DNA of 64,000 bases, taken from NCBI GenBank assembly GCA_025769875.1, contig JAGFNK010000179.1, positions 1 to 64,000 of the forward strand. The letters run 5' to 3'. The translations under genes and the position numbers were made by a program. Shown piece by piece: positions 1 through 12,638 of the stretch. Numbering within the stretch: the stretch's first letter is position 1; each line of letters starts with the position of its first letter. Under the pieces are notes generated by a model, which had not been told where the DNA came from, searched no databases, and worked only from the letters and a program-made list of their open reading frames with translations. This DNA is from Russula earlei (lineage: Eukaryota; Basidiomycota; Agaricomycetes; Russulales; Russulaceae).

Positions 1-3000
1 CACAACCCCGCGAGTATGACATGGGAGTTCAAGCATGCATCCCATGTGCGCTCGCAGCACTTCACAATCTTATTCGCGCATATGACTCTAGGGAGATTGG
101 CACCTTTGACGACCAAGTGGCTGACCTCCAGATGGACGCACAAGAAGAGGAAGCGCTGGGCTGGTGAACTTGGAACAGGCCCTGTGGCGCAGCGTGAGAG
201 GGAGCGAGCAAATATCAGGCGAGATAAATTTGCTGATGACATGTGGGAGCAGTATCAGAGAATTCAGAGGGACCGCACAGAATGTGTTATTGAATAGTAT
301 TTTTTTCAAAAAAAAGATTTTCCATTTCCTCTTCAAAAATCTCTCGCTCCACGTGCATGGATCCTAGGCCCTACAGTATGCCTCGGCAACATTCAGCGGA
401 CACAAGTGGACTGAGTCAGTTCCCAGTCACAGCTGCAATCACAATATGCAAATATGCAAATCACAAGCAAATATGCAAATCACAAGCGAATAAAAACTCA
501 TATTAAAAAAAAACCTATTAGTTTATCATATATGTGATGTCACTTATATCACACTGGTCACACCAGTCCACTCCCAGAAAATCCCAAAATTCAAGTTCAA
601 GTTCAAAGTTCAAGAATTCTCGGTTGGTATCATGGGCCTAATCAATCAGTGGAGATCGTCGAGGCCACCCGGGCTGCCAAATACAGTTTGGCAGCTGCAA
701 TTAATATAATTCAAGGTTTCAAGGTCTTACCAATAAGGAGGTAATTGCACCCAATCAGCATATGTGGATGGAGACAGCCAAGCGTATGGGTGTCAAACAG
801 GGCCCAAAACAATGGACCAGTCTCCCCGACACATGGGGACTTACAGCGCAAAGCATCGGCATCATTTAGGGAAAGCGCCGCTGTGTTCACAATGATCCGT
901 ATGTTGGGGGCAAACAGTCGGGCAAGCGCGCCAAGCCTGATGCAACATCTGCCACCACAAATGCACGCATGTGTGCCCTTGGGGAACCACCATCTCAAAA
1001 CCCCCCTCCCTCGGAACCCCCCTCAGAACCCCCCTCCCTCAGATGCCACCACCTCCCTTGCACCATGTCCCTTTGGACTTGCACTGCCGCCTATTCTAGT
1101 GGCCTCATCTTCTGCTGATCCTTACAATAGAAAATCTTTATTTGTATTGTAATTTATTTTCAAGATACATAATAAATAAGTCATTAAATAAGTGATTTAG
1201 AAAATAATTTGGTGTCATTTACACACGTGATTGAAGCCCCAATTATCTTGCTGACCCAATCACCTTTTATAGTAATTTTTGATCATCTAACCACCGCTAA
1301 AAGTATGCAACTGTTGGTGACAGCTTGTGATGGAACAACAGAGGCCCTATGAACTTTTGTAGCCTCCATGAACATTGAAATGCTCTCAACCAAAGACAGT
1401 GGTGATACCCCCATTCCACACTTTAACATCTACACAACCCCCCCAATAGACCTCGACGATCACACCTGGTCTGGCCTACGCCTATTCTTCACAAACAGAA
1501 CATATGCATCCCAAAACTCAGAGTAGCATCCAACAAAATCACCCCCTTCCATTGCAGCATATGCCACAGAGTAGACCACCCATGAGGGCTCTGCCCTTTC
1601 CCCACCATCAAAGGATGGAATGGCCCAACATGGTGCCCCATAACCAACCAATGTAGCAGAACCACACAAGGGAGAGGCAGACCCTGCACCAACAATGAAG
1701 GTGCTTGGACGAACCTACCTATATTCTAAAAACATTACATAACCTGTACCGTACTATAGTCAGATCAGAAACCCCCAGTAGTTCATAAGAAGGTATCCCC
1801 AGCCTGCATATCCCAAAATGTAAGAACTGACACAAAATACATACTACGCCACAACCAACCTGCTCCCCACACAACAAAACTTCCAACAATGCCACATGGC
1901 TAACATCACATCAAACACTCCACACTACACTAAGCCCAGATATGCCACCAACCATGGAAACAACACACCCCAGACACACTGCTTGCTGCAATAGTCATGC
2001 ACTAAAAGCCTAAAAATCACACACACCACCATCAAGCACCAACTCTGAATGCTATCCCCAATGCCCCCCCAGTCCCTTCCTCCACGTTGGCTAACAGCCC
2101 ACACCCCCCTGCACTCCCCCCCCAAAAAACATTAGGGAGAGGCCTGAGGACCTGCCATCCCCACTTGTGTCATGAACCATTCTCTGCAGAGGGCCCTGGA
2201 AGGACCCTTCCTTATTAGAGGAAACCCAGCCTCTATGGTGTCACCCTATTGTTAAGATTCTTTTGATTCTCGAACTGTCATCTGTTTTCTGCTGACTCGT
2301 CTGTGATTACTCATGTGTCCGCTTATCAATCTGGCTTAGTGATTGCTTACTGATTGGATGACTGATCGCTTACTGATTGCTTAGTGATTGCTTACTGATT
2401 GCTTAGTGATTGCTTACTGACTGGCTGACTGATACTAGGAAAGAATGACTCACGCGTGAGTCATTTCCAACATTCTGAATTGCGCTTTCTATATTTGGAT
2501 ACTACTGGTTCCCAGCTACTTACACCCCGAGTTTCATACGAAACGGATCAGTAGTTACTGAGATATCGTATAAATAGTCTGTGGTACCAAGAAGTCGAGC
2601 CTTACGCTCGACTTACACTTTTGTCAAAACAAACCATTTTTGTCAAACGATCTAACACAAAGTTATAGTGCAGACTCTAACTGAAAGAGGCCCCTCTCTT
2701 TTCTACATTCAATCTTCCTGAGATAATATCAAAGGGTTCGAAGTCTAGTGCTTGAACTATATCAAGCAACTCTTTCACAAGAAGAGTCGGTACTAAGATC
2801 TGTCAGATCTTAACACCTATTCACACGGACAAAAGGGGTGAGTAGAGGTGTCCACAATATTGTGCATGCATTGTTGCATGAGTGATTCTTGGAACAATAA
2901 CATACAGCAAGCCCCACTTAGTGGCAACCCTTTTAGCAATAAAGGACAGTATTATAGCCTCCCTAAGGACCCCTTAGGATGACTCTAAGTGCTCTACAAG

Positions 3001-4674
3001 AGACACTAACAAGACACTAACGAGCCTACAATGCATTATTAGACTAACTCTAATAACCATAGAACAAACTATAAAGCAATACTAAGGACCTTAATATAAG
3101 TATTAGGGTCAACTCTAATGACCCTAATGGAACTATATAAGGGGCCTTATAAGCAACTCTATTTCCCGAACCAAACTACAAGTCCTCAAATGACTGGCCC
3201 TAAACTAACTAACAGTAAATGAATCAGGTGCTTGCACGTGTACTAAGACAGTGAACACATGGACAGTAATGGCTCTTACTCATCAATAAGAGCCTTCTTA
3301 CTCAGCAGCTTACTGAGCATGACTGAGCATGCTCAGTAAGCATACTCCAACTTCTTACTCATCCAGCAATTGTGCTTGATAACAAGGTTATGACCTGTTC
3401 CCTATTTAGCAGTCCTCCTGTAGTATATAAGCACTCAATAAAGTAGTGGACAGTCTTCAGACTGTCCATTTGTTTATGGCACTCTCTACAATATTCCTGG
3501 GATACTCCTTTAAGGACTGTCCCTTTGTGACCATCCTGGCCTCTTCCCTGTGTAGCTTCTCGATACTACCAGTGACAGTACCTCTTTGGTACCTCACACT
3601 GCTTTGGACCCTACTCCTTGCTCACACAGTCTTGGACATTTATCGACTCATCTTTGAACTTCTCCCTCGCTCTTGAACTGGATTGTTCAACAGTGAGTCT
3701 TGACACACCCCACACTGACAGTCAACCTTTTTCTCAGTGATGTCCATCTGGGTGTCAGATGGCATTTTCCCTGTTCCCATCCAAACTGCCACTCACACAC
3801 TGGCTGCAAGAAGCATCACTTGGCAGGGCAATCGGCAGTCTCCCTTTGTACCCAAAATGGCAAGGGTTGGGAACATTAACAAGGTGTCAACCAGTAACAA
3901 GTAGATGCCAGTGTCAAAATCATGCACTGTCTGTTTGAGGATTATCAGATGCAGTACTGTACACTGATTTTATTGTATCTTGTGTTACTGTCAGCTAGCA
4001 TGTTGCCACAGCTCTGACGTCACTGGCACAGTGCCACTCACCACCCTTTGTTTACGAGGTCATGCATTTGGGCTTTTTTGTTTGTTTGTGCTGTCAAGTT
4101 GGGCCTGGTAACACCTGCCCAGGTGCTAGGTGACACCAAGTCACCATGGATGGATACCACATATGTGAGTGGTGACGACAAGTCAGACCAATATGGAGTG
4201 AGATACACAAGACAGTTGTGACATCAGCAGGGTTTGTCTTGCAACTGAGTACAACTAATATACAGCCCATATATATGGCTTGATGGCATCCCTTATACGG
4301 TACAGTATGGGTAACTTACCATACTGGCAACCGTACCATCAGGGTACACTTCCACTACCCATACAGTACAGTATGGGATACCATATTACAGTAGCCATAA
4401 ACCATATGTGTACAGGTATGGTTGGCAGCCCTAGTCAGCAGGTGTGACCAACTGCTATTTTTGATCTCAACAACCACAAAGGCATTCAGCAAAAAAATCT
4501 ATTAAATACATTAAGATACAGTATAATAAGTGCTATGAGAATTTTTATGCTGATTGAGCTTGGATTGAGGGAGAGATCTCAAGTGTCTGAACAAGGGTAC
4601 CTGTCCGAACTACATGGCAGGGTTAGTATTATTATTATCTTCACCAGTAAGTTCTTGGATTGAGGCTGTTGCTG
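1..4674. other. AT-rich repeat-bearing region, no convincing gene
   Basis: No open frame here is longer than about 135 codons, and none shows a recognisable domain or a splice-linked continuation. What can be seen is repeat structure. Around 446-495 a unit containing ATGCAAAT is repeated two to three times. Around 590-615 there is a short TTCAAG-type repeat. At 2335-2435 a roughly 20-bp unit (GCTTACTGATTGCTTAGTGA) is iterated imperfectly, and a related TTACTCA/TTACTGA motif recurs at 3290-3365. At 4290-4440 there are several direct and inverted copies of CAGTATGGG/CCATAC. Base composition is visibly richer in A and T than the housekeeping block on the right. The most likely reading is old transposon and satellite-like debris, but no transposase, reverse transcriptase or paired LTR could be identified. 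Confidence 0.5.
2335..2435. repeat. imperfect short tandem repeat
   Basis: The stretch alternates the motifs GCTTACTGATT and GCTTAGTGATT four to five times, with flanking variants GGATGACTGATC and GGCTGACTGATA. The phase is about 10-11 bp, or 20-22 bp for the pair. It is followed directly by the palindromic CTCACGCGTGAG at about 2450. No coding role is visible. Confidence 0.6.
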
Positions 4675-4677
4675 TGA

Positions 4678-5086
4678 CACAACAGGCAGGAAGGGATAAG
4701 TTGAGTCTGCTTATAGTCAACTCAGTGGACAATAAAAGTAAAATATTCCAAGTGCTGAGTAGGCTCTGTTGCAGCCACAAATTATATTACATAAGTAATG
4801 ACTTTAGTAGAGCACAAAAAATGTGACAAAAAAGGTTAAATATGGACAATCTATATATTCTGGCACAACTTTTAGCCAGGCTAGGGTAAATGTTGTGCTG
4901 GAATGAGTAGACTGTCCATATTTAACCTTTTTTGTCACATTTTTTGTGCTCTACTAAAGTCATTACTTATGTAATATAATTTGTGGCCGCAACAGAGCCT
5001 ACTTAGCACTTGGAATATTTTACTTTTATTGTCCACTGAGTTAACTATAAGGCAGACTCTCGACTTATCCCTTCCTGCCCGTCGTG
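4678..5086. mobile_element. foldback MITE-like element, copy A
   Basis: This 409-bp element is almost entirely one long inverted repeat. The left arm, from CACAACAGGCAGGAAGGG, is the reverse complement of the right arm, which ends CCCTTCCTGCCCGTCGTG. The arms are about 180-190 bp each and meet at a short centre near 4870-4895. The element is flanked on both sides by TGA (4675-4677 and 5087-5089), which reads as a 3-bp target-site duplication. A second copy with the same boundaries lies at 12639-13044, so the ends are supported independently. It encodes no transposase. The 3-bp duplication is reminiscent of PIF/Harbinger elements, but the family assignment is only an inference. Confidence 0.85.
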
Positions 5087-6580
5087 TGATAGTGATGGAT
5101 GAGCCTCACACGTCGAGCATGTGTGTCTACCCTGATGAGCCGCTCTACAGACCCACTATACGATGTCGCACGCAGTGTTCTCAGTTTCCTTCAGCTGATG
5201 TCTACGAACCCCAAGTCCCTATCCACCAACATCGGATAGCAAGTCTGATTCTGCCACTTCGCCCGTGAGTAAGGCGGGCCTCCAGCAGGATATTGGGTTG
5301 TAATACCATTCGTCGTCCTCTTGACCGACTCGATCGCTGCCAACGTCAACGACGAGCTTGAATCGCTCCAGCAGCCGGCCCAAATGCCCGGCCTCGACCC
5401 GTGAGGGATGCCATCCTCAATTCCCCCGTCGCACGTTCTCCCACCCACCGCCGTCAGCCCCCGCAGTGACAATACCACCGCACCCACCGCACAAAGTCCT
5501 TGTCGCGCTACCGTCGCGGCGCTCAATGGCATCTTACCACCCTCTCCCTCTTCTTCTTTCCATCCACCACCCCCACCCGTCGGTCCTCTTCCTTAACACA
5601 CTTCCTCCACCCGAATCCCTCACTTCTACTCTCCTGAGGAGAAGCTTTCTTTAGTTCATCTTTCCAGTGAAACATGCCATCCAGGCTCCTTTAGACCCTC
5701 TTCACTGCCTTCCATCCGGCAGCTGGCCCCTTGTTGGTACCTCAGCCAGAGTCTCTCTTCACCCCAACTACAGAGCACGCAGGTGTCCTCTTTACCCCTA
5801 CCCTCGAGCAGCAGGGACCTATGTTCCCTAATATCACCCCTTCCTCACCTACCAGTGTTCGTTCCAATTTATCTCGTTCTCCCATGCGCGAAGCAGGCTC
5901 GACTGTCCGATGTGGTATGTGTGCAGTTTCGCATGCATTTCGAAAGTTCGCTGCATGCTTTAAAATGTGTCAGCCTATCTCCGCCGTGGTCAATTTGTTG
6001 GGACGATTCCTAACGCAAGCTTATGCGGTTGGAACAGATCCCCGCTCGTTTGGAAACTCGGTCTACTCCGATTTTTTCAAAACCCCTGGCTGGCACGATG
6101 ATGTACTTATTTGATTGAATGACATGCACTCAGCTAGGATCGAACCCATCCTCGGAGGTTTACCTGTATTCCCGCCGAGTACTACGCGCGCGCCAGTTCA
6201 CTTTGCCGCGCTTTCCGTCGCCCGTACATTATCCTGTCTGTCTTGGCCTAGACACCTCCATGTTCCACAGTTTCATGTCAGTTGGGCTCTGTATTTCAGG
6301 GACACTGGTTCCTGTCTTGCCATGCATTGGCGCACAACTGGCTGGGGGTGGATCTTGCATACTTCCCCAACTGCTCAATTTGACCAACGTTGGGGTTAGC
6401 GTCAATCGTGATGATGCCAGGTATCATGGAACAAATCCATGGAGAAACCATGGAGAAACTATTATGATTACGATGCTGGTTGGCTGCCGTTACGTTTCGT
6501 CGTCATTCTCCGTCCTATAAAACGTCTTGTACATCTAACCCACATGTTTATCCTACTCGAGCGTTCTCCTTCGCTTCGAC
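5087..6580. other. intergenic, possibly a gene remnant upstream of the acyl-CoA synthetase gene
   Basis: From about 5330 to 6015 the plus strand has C-rich, proline/serine-rich codon patterns in more than one frame (for example 5408-5596), as seen in low-complexity fungal proteins. The pieces do not join through plausible splice sites into a recognisable protein, and stops interrupt each frame. The last part, about 6400-6580, is the probable promoter and 5' leader of the gene starting at 6581. I could not assign any function. Confidence 0.35.
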
Positions 6581-9237
6581 ATGTCTGAAATTGTTTCGTC
6601 AGAGCCTACGCCCTTCATCCCCGATGACCTAACCGTCCCGCAATTTTTCTTCGACCTGGATCATGTCCTTAGAGCAACCCACCCCGACGGTGTTCCTTTC
6701 TTTGTCGATGATACCACGGGTAGGGCTGTAGACTCTCGGGAGGTAAATGGTGGCTTTGACTTTCCTTGCAATGGTGTGAACCCTCCTCCCCAGGTCCGCA
6801 AACGAGTTGATGGACTTGCAAATGGTTTGAGCCGCAAGTGGGACATAAGTGAGTATCAGCACATTAGAGTATCAACAGGCAGGTGGCTGACAATGATTAG
6901 AGGAGAATGAAGTTGGTGGGTACTATTTTGTGTATCCCCAATCTATCCCCACGTGATCGCTTTCAGTGTGCCTTTACTCTCCAAATCACGTGGGTGAGCA
7001 CCGTGTTGTTTGTCTTGCGCTCAAGGTGACGTGCTTGTTCGTAGATTACGCCGTCGTATTCTGGGCACTACATAGGCTCGGCGCTATCTCTACGTGAGCG
7101 CGCTTTTATCTCCCTGAGCTTCCCCCTAAGCGTTTCCAGAAACTCTAACCCAGCATACACTGTCGATGAGCTCGCCCACCAGCTCACGCTTACCAAGGCT
7201 ACAACTATCATAGTTCATTCTCAATGCTTGAAGAACGCAACGGCGGCCTGCATAGATATCGGTCTTCCTCTCGAGAGGATCGTGATCATAGATCAAACGA
7301 TGTTCAATGCTCCTCACATAACTATCGAACAATTGATCCAGGATGGTCTCACCCACAACGTCAACTTCGTGGAGCGTAAACTCGGGGCAGGTGAGGGAAA
7401 GACAAAGATCGCTTTTCTCTGCCTATCCAGTGGTACCACTGGCCCTCCCAAGGTACCGCGTGAATTCTCTTAGAAATTTGCGCTAAAAGAAACAGGCAGT
7501 GGCCATTCCTCATCACTCGGTTATCGCAAACACGCTTCAAATTCGTGCACACAACTATGCTGTGGAGACGCAGGCCGACATACCTCAAAACCGGTGGAGA
7601 TTCCGCCCGGGTGATGTCATTACAGGCGGTTTGTTTTGTTCTTTTTTTCTCTTCACACCTTATCTCTCATCGCATCGCTTACAAGTCCTCCCATTCTTCC
7701 GTGAGCCATTTGATATGCCTGTTTTTTGTTTTTGTATCTCTTCTGAGATTGACCATCAGACATCTTTGGCCTCGTTTTTAACGTAAGCCATCAAACAGAA
7801 TACACTTCGTCAGGTTTGATAATTGCTTGACATCTTAGATTCACGTTATGCTGTACTCCGGCGTAGGCCCTTTTTTCTGCTTGAGACGTCTTTGCAGGCT
7901 GACCTGCATCATCTCATGCAGATGGCTATTGTCATTATGCCGAAATTTGGCTGGCCTAATTTCTTGAAAAGCGTGAGGCGTCATAAGATCACTCACCTCC
8001 TGTAAGTATCTATTGTTTCCCTTTCCCTCAGAGGATGTTCAAAGAGATTTAATCAGGGTAGTCCCGCCTATGATCGTTCTCCTTTGCAAGGTATACATCT
8101 CGTGTCGAGGCACTGAAGGCCATGTCACATCGATTTATTTATAGCATCCAGCCACGAAAGATTACGAAGCAGAACTGAAGAACATTCATTTCTGCTTCAG
8201 TGGTGCCGCACCGCTTTCCTCGGAGTTAGCCAACCAGCTCGAAAAAGTTCTACCTAATGCATGTCTGGGACAAGGATATGGTAATACAAACGCTCGCAAA
8301 GTCGAAATCGTGTTCTTACCTCAATTTTGCGTAGGTATGACCGAGACTGCCACCGCAGTCTCTATGACCCCTGCTCTTGAGAAGGTCGGCAAGGCCGGCA
8401 GCGCTGGCGTTGCAGTTCCTGGTGTTAGGTTCAGAATTGTCAAGGAAGATGGTTCCCTCGCGAAACTTGGTGAACGCGGTGAACTCGTTGTCAAGAGTCC
8501 CTCCAATGCGCTCCAATACTGGGAGAACCCGAGAGCGTAGGTGGATTTCTTGTCATTCTTCCCGCGTAGTGAATGAGTGCGCTCAGAACGGCCGAGACAT
8601 TCCTGGAAGATGGGTAAGCTGTTTAGACGGGATTGAGGAGTTTTCCGCTTTGCCAGTTCTGACACTTCGCATCAATAGATGGGTTCGTACGGGTGATGAG
8701 GTTGAATTCGACGCTGAGGGCAACATCTACGTCGTCGATCGTCTCAAGGTAATATGACACCCCTGCGAAGTCTTAAGCGCTGAAAGTCAGTCTCCAGGAG
8801 TTGATCAAAGTCCGCGGCTTCCAAGTTGCCCCCGCGGAACTGGAAGGCCACCTACTTAGTCACCCAGATGTCGCCGATGTGTGTGTTGTCCCCATTCCGG
8901 ACGAATTTAGTGGCGAATTGCCGCTCGCGTACGTCGTGCTACACCCGCACGCTGCTGTGCGCGCATTGTCAAGCACGACCGAGGCAGAAGCAATTAAGAC
9001 TGACCTTTCAAAGGTAAGACTTGACAAAAGCACCACATTGCACCTCCTGACGTATCCATTCCTATGTCATAGTATGTGTCCGATGTGAAGGTCCAATACA
9101 AGTGGCTCAAGGGTGGGGTCGAGTTCATCAATGCGATTCCTAAGAATCCCAGTGGGAAATTGCTACGTCGCATACTACGTGAAAAGGCGAGGGAAGATCG
9201 GGGTGCTGCTGCTGAGAAGGCGAAGGCGACCCTGTGA
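6581..9237 (+). CDS. acyl-CoA synthetase / 4-coumarate-CoA ligase-like enzyme (ANL superfamily)
   Basis: This enzyme is predicted to activate a carboxylic acid with ATP to an acyl-adenylate and transfer it to CoA; the substrate cannot be read from sequence. The ATG at 6581 opens [20 protein letters not shown], which aligns with the start of the paralogue at 31079. Many short exons join cleanly. They carry the P-loop-like SSGTTGPPK (about 7425-7455), the pieces [29 protein letters not shown] (7690-7960, separated by introns), [15 protein letters not shown] (about 8265-8365), [20 protein letters not shown] (about 8690-8750), the hinge lysine region [16 protein letters not shown], and the catalytic-lysine motif NPSGKLLRR near the C-terminus. 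The frame stays open through all inferred junctions, so it looks functional. The C-terminus ...AKATL is not a peroxisomal PTS1. A paralogue lies in inverted orientation at 28401-31079. Confidence 0.85.
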
Positions 9238-10515
9238 ACTAGCGGTATTAGGAACACGCCTTTTCCATTTCCCCGTAAGCCGCACTCCACGACATGATAA
9301 GCTATACAAGTTTAGACAAAAAAAACTCCGATTTGAGATTTGCTTGAAACGGGTCCGCTACGGTAGAGGACATGTCCAGGTACAGTAGATGACCTTCTCC
9401 GGCCATAACATCAGAAAACCGGCGCCACCGTGACGTGCATAGTGTCGTCCTCGCTCCTGCCACTGGCACACTGGCACACCGGCACAGGTATTCATGCTTC
9501 GGTGTGATGCTTGTACTAGTTGCGAGAGGGGCAGATGTTCATTCTTATCTCCATTATCGTCAATATTGCAGTCAATGTTCTATTCAAACGATGTTGAGGC
9601 CAAAGTCCTCAAAATGGTTTGGGCTCGACGTTGCCGTGTCACCGTGTGAACAAACTATGTTTAATTTCGGGGATAAAGACGAACCATCAGGGTCGCGCCG
9701 AGCGCCTACGTTAAATATCTCCTACAATAGCACGCTGGCGTGCTATTACTTGCTTCCCGTTCCCTGATAGAGTATCATTTCTCTGTTTCTGCGATTTACA
9801 TGAGTGACCTTCTTCGCCGATCAATGTAATAAACGGTGAAGTCGGTGAGGCTCTGATCAAGATTGATCGCCGTCTGCGGTTGTCCCACATTCAGGGTAGA
9901 CCAGGCTGGTCGTAACCAGTACCCTCTCTGGTCGTGAGAGCCTGAGGTAGATGCTAATGAACCCTTCTCACGCAGACTCGGAACCTCTGTCTGTCCTTAT
10001 AGCGCTCTACCTGTTCAGTTGACCTGAGCCTCACTCAGGTCAACAGGTAGAACCTCCAGAAATGACAAGGTCAGCCGTCGACAAGTGGGTCATCGGCACC
10101 GCTATGGCCACTGGCCACGGAAGTATATCGATATCATCAATCGATACGTATTCAAAATGCACTGGTATTTCAATAATAATACGTCGGGGTTTAATCCAAA
10201 CCTGGTGGCATCCGAATGCCTAACAACTCATCATCATGATGCGATCGCCCATTCTCAACCATTTTCACCATCACCACATGTTCAATACCGGTATCGCCAA
10301 GTTCCCGATGGGAAGTCAACCGCTGTAGGGCTCAATTGCGAATTATTAATAAATATTGTGCCTTCCAGATGCGGAAACTCATACTGATGGCTTTGAAGAA
10401 ACCCGCTGTTTTGCAAATTCTCTAAACTATCCGGGGAAGGCCTCCCAATTCGTTGCTCCTTCGTGTTTATAAAGGATGGACGTCGTGTCTTCCTAAGCAC
10501 GTCCAATTGATGACA
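9238..10515. other. intergenic region with a strong hairpin
   Basis: No gene is recognisable between the acyl-CoA synthetase gene and the membrane-protein gene. The open frames here (such as 9435-9767) are short and lack family features. The notable structure is the hairpin at 10006-10051. The last few hundred bases probably hold the promoter of the gene starting at 10516. Confidence 0.5.
10006..10051. repeat. long perfect-arm hairpin with a 5-nt bulge
   Basis: Arms TCTACCT plus GTTGACCTGAG pair with CTCAGGTCAAC plus AGGTAGA, giving 18 paired bases around a CCTCA loop, with one extra GTTCA on the left arm. It lies in otherwise plain intergenic DNA. It could be a terminator-like or cruciform structure, or the core of a degraded small foldback element. 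The sequence does not decide between these. Confidence 0.6.
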
Positions 10516-11935
10516 ATGTCTGCCGAGACATTGCAGAACTTGAATATTGCTGCCATCACGTTGGCGTCCTTGTCTGGCCTATTCGGTGAGGCCCAATTCT
10601 TCTGCTATCATCGTGCGGTGGTATCGAGCTTCTTCTGTGGTCAACAGGAGTATACTTTGTGCTCTTCGTGATTGCAATCTGGTCGACGTATCAGAAGGAC
10701 AATGTGTCATCAAAGAGACTGAGATGGGTCACCGTCGCTCTGTATGTGCAGGCAGCATTGCCGTCTTCTGTGACTCACCTCCCCGGTAGTTTCGTGGACC
10801 TCCTGATCCATTTTATCTCACGCTCCCTTCAGTTTTCGCGCGCACGCCTTCAGAGGGATACGGACGAAGAAATGCGCAAGTGGTCAATCCCACTGACGTT
10901 CCTCGGCAAGTAAGTCGCTTTGAATTCGCTCCTCCCATGGGTATTTGACGCATGTATTGCCAGCATCACGACAACCTTTGCCGTAAGTCCCAAATATGCT
11001 TTCCTTTATTTACATCGTTCATGTCCGTTCAGGGCCTTCTATCAGATGGGACCCTGGCGTGGCGTTTCTACATCATCTGGTGCAGGAAAAAGTGGGCCCT
11101 GTATATTCCTGCGTGCGCCGTCATTTTGAATGCCTGTGAGTTGCATGTGCCTCCGCCGGGGGGCAGGGTTTAGCTTACTTGTTTTCACGTAGTGCTCTGC
11201 TGGTCTGCAGACTTCCAGCACCTGTCCTATTATCACAACAGCGAATTTTATGAGAACACGCTGTTACTGGTTACTACCGATATCGCCGTGGTGTGGGGAT
11301 GGTCCATGTTCGTCACCAATTCAATGATGACCGGCGGTATCATATACAAGATCATGTGAGGTCATTCATTTGTCGTCCATGGGCAGTGATCTGACTGCAA
11401 CACCTTAGGTCGTCTCACCAGCGCACATTGCCGACTGTCCGCCGCGGGAGTGCTAGAGTAAATACATATGTCACTGCTCTTCGTGCAATCATCGAGTCCG
11501 CTCTCGTTACTTGGATTGGCATTCTTCTCTGTGAAATCGGATTTCTCGGTCCCACGCACGGCCACATAACAGTACGTCATGTGCGTTTTGGTTCAGGGAA
11601 GGCCTCTGAAATCAGCCCTTACAGAACAATCTGAATATGGGATATGTCATCATTTCCATTATCCCCGTTTTCTTCGTAAGCAATCCTTCTCGATGGTCTA
11701 CCACCAGAGACGTCATTTGTTTTAGGGTATTTCTCAATCCTTGATCACGGCTCGTCTGGGTCTTGCGAGGGAAGTACGCGATATCGATGCTAGTGGTGCC
11801 AGCTACTTGTCGCAGTCAGCCACCCATCTGCAAGGAAAAGCGCAAACGTTCGCCGTTTTCGCGAATGTGACTACGCATACCGATGCTCAAGAAGCCAAAG
11901 TGGAGGAGGTGGACGCGAAGATTGAGCCAGTTTAG
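10516..11935 (+). CDS. seven-helix integral membrane protein of an agaricomycete-type family, function unknown
   Basis: The ATG at 10516 opens MSAETLQNLNIAAITLASLS. Small introns separate successive hydrophobic segments: LSGLF joined to VYFVLFVIAIWSTYQK, then LRWVTVALYVQAAL, a helix near 10940-11040, one near 11110-11200, LLLVTTDIAVVWGWSMFV with MMTGGIIYKI (about 11260-11355), IIESALVTWIGILLCEIGF (about 11490-11550), and GYVIISIIPVFFG (about 11640-11680). This gives about seven helices. A soluble tail of about 60 residues (ARLGLAREVRDID...AKIEPV) follows and ends with the TAG at 11933. The architecture matches a lineage-expanded group of basidiomycete membrane proteins with no characterised member known to me. 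A receptor or transporter role would be a guess. Confidence 0.75.
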
Positions 11936-12638
11936 GTGTGGCATGAAAGGCATTGCAGTGACCTGAAGATTTGAATCTATCCCTTTACTTTCAAGTTTGT
12001 CGTTGATGTGTCTTGATATGTCGTCGTGAGCGTCTTTATAACTAACGGTCGTCCGTTCTTCGCACGAGTTCTGGGACTGATTCAGACCACTGACACGCGA
12101 AGCACGGTGGATGTCCCAACGTGGTTACTTTTCCGTCAATACAAGTAGTGCGACGTATGTGCTGCACGGGATAACGTCCGATCCTCATGTGTACTGAGGT
12201 GTGCTGTTCGTTGACACAGATGAATGGAAGTGGTGTGTCTGACAGGCGGGATGGATGACAACGTGTAAGGTGGAGACAGAACCAAGTGAGAGAAAGGAAT
12301 ACTAACGGTTGTGTCCGTGTACGTGAAAGTCTTGGAGAGGGAGGCTCCGCAAAGTCGGTCGATCGAGAGATCGAGAGATAGTCTTTCGTACGCGAGATTT
12401 GGAAGGAAAGGTATATCGAAGCGTCGGCTTTACATCATAGTCGCTGTAGACTGGTACCACTCCCGGGGTGCCGTTCCCCACTGTCGCGCTAATGACAACA
12501 GACAGGAATGACCTTCGTCGATGATACTAGTACACGGCCAGTAGATGTGATCTGACTCCTTCAACCGACGCCATACTGGTACCAGCACAGCTTGTTAACT
12601 TGAACCCTACTATTAGGCGCCTGAGTTTTTTTAGCAGT
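11936..12638. other. intergenic region
   Basis: No coding frame of recognisable type is present. The first 100-150 bases are the probable 3' untranslated region of the membrane-protein gene. A small repeated GATCGAGAGATCGAGAGATA motif is present at about 12360-12380. The segment ends at the foldback element that starts at 12639. Confidence 0.5.

Noticed and set aside
745..1152. 135-codon plus-strand open frame in the left repeat region
   Set aside because: The composition is low-complexity (proline-rich with repeated CCCCCCTC), and there is no recognisable domain and no supporting splice structure.
2250..3692. Possible solo LTR, beginning TGTTAAG and ending TTCAACA
   Set aside because: The length (about 1.44 kb) is unusual for a solo LTR, the flanking 5-bp sequences (CCTAT and GTGAG) do not match, and no second copy or internal retroelement coding is present.
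6130..6155. tRNA-like GGGTTCGATCC motif on the minus strand
   Set aside because: No complementary T-stem, anticodon arm or acceptor stem could be found around it.
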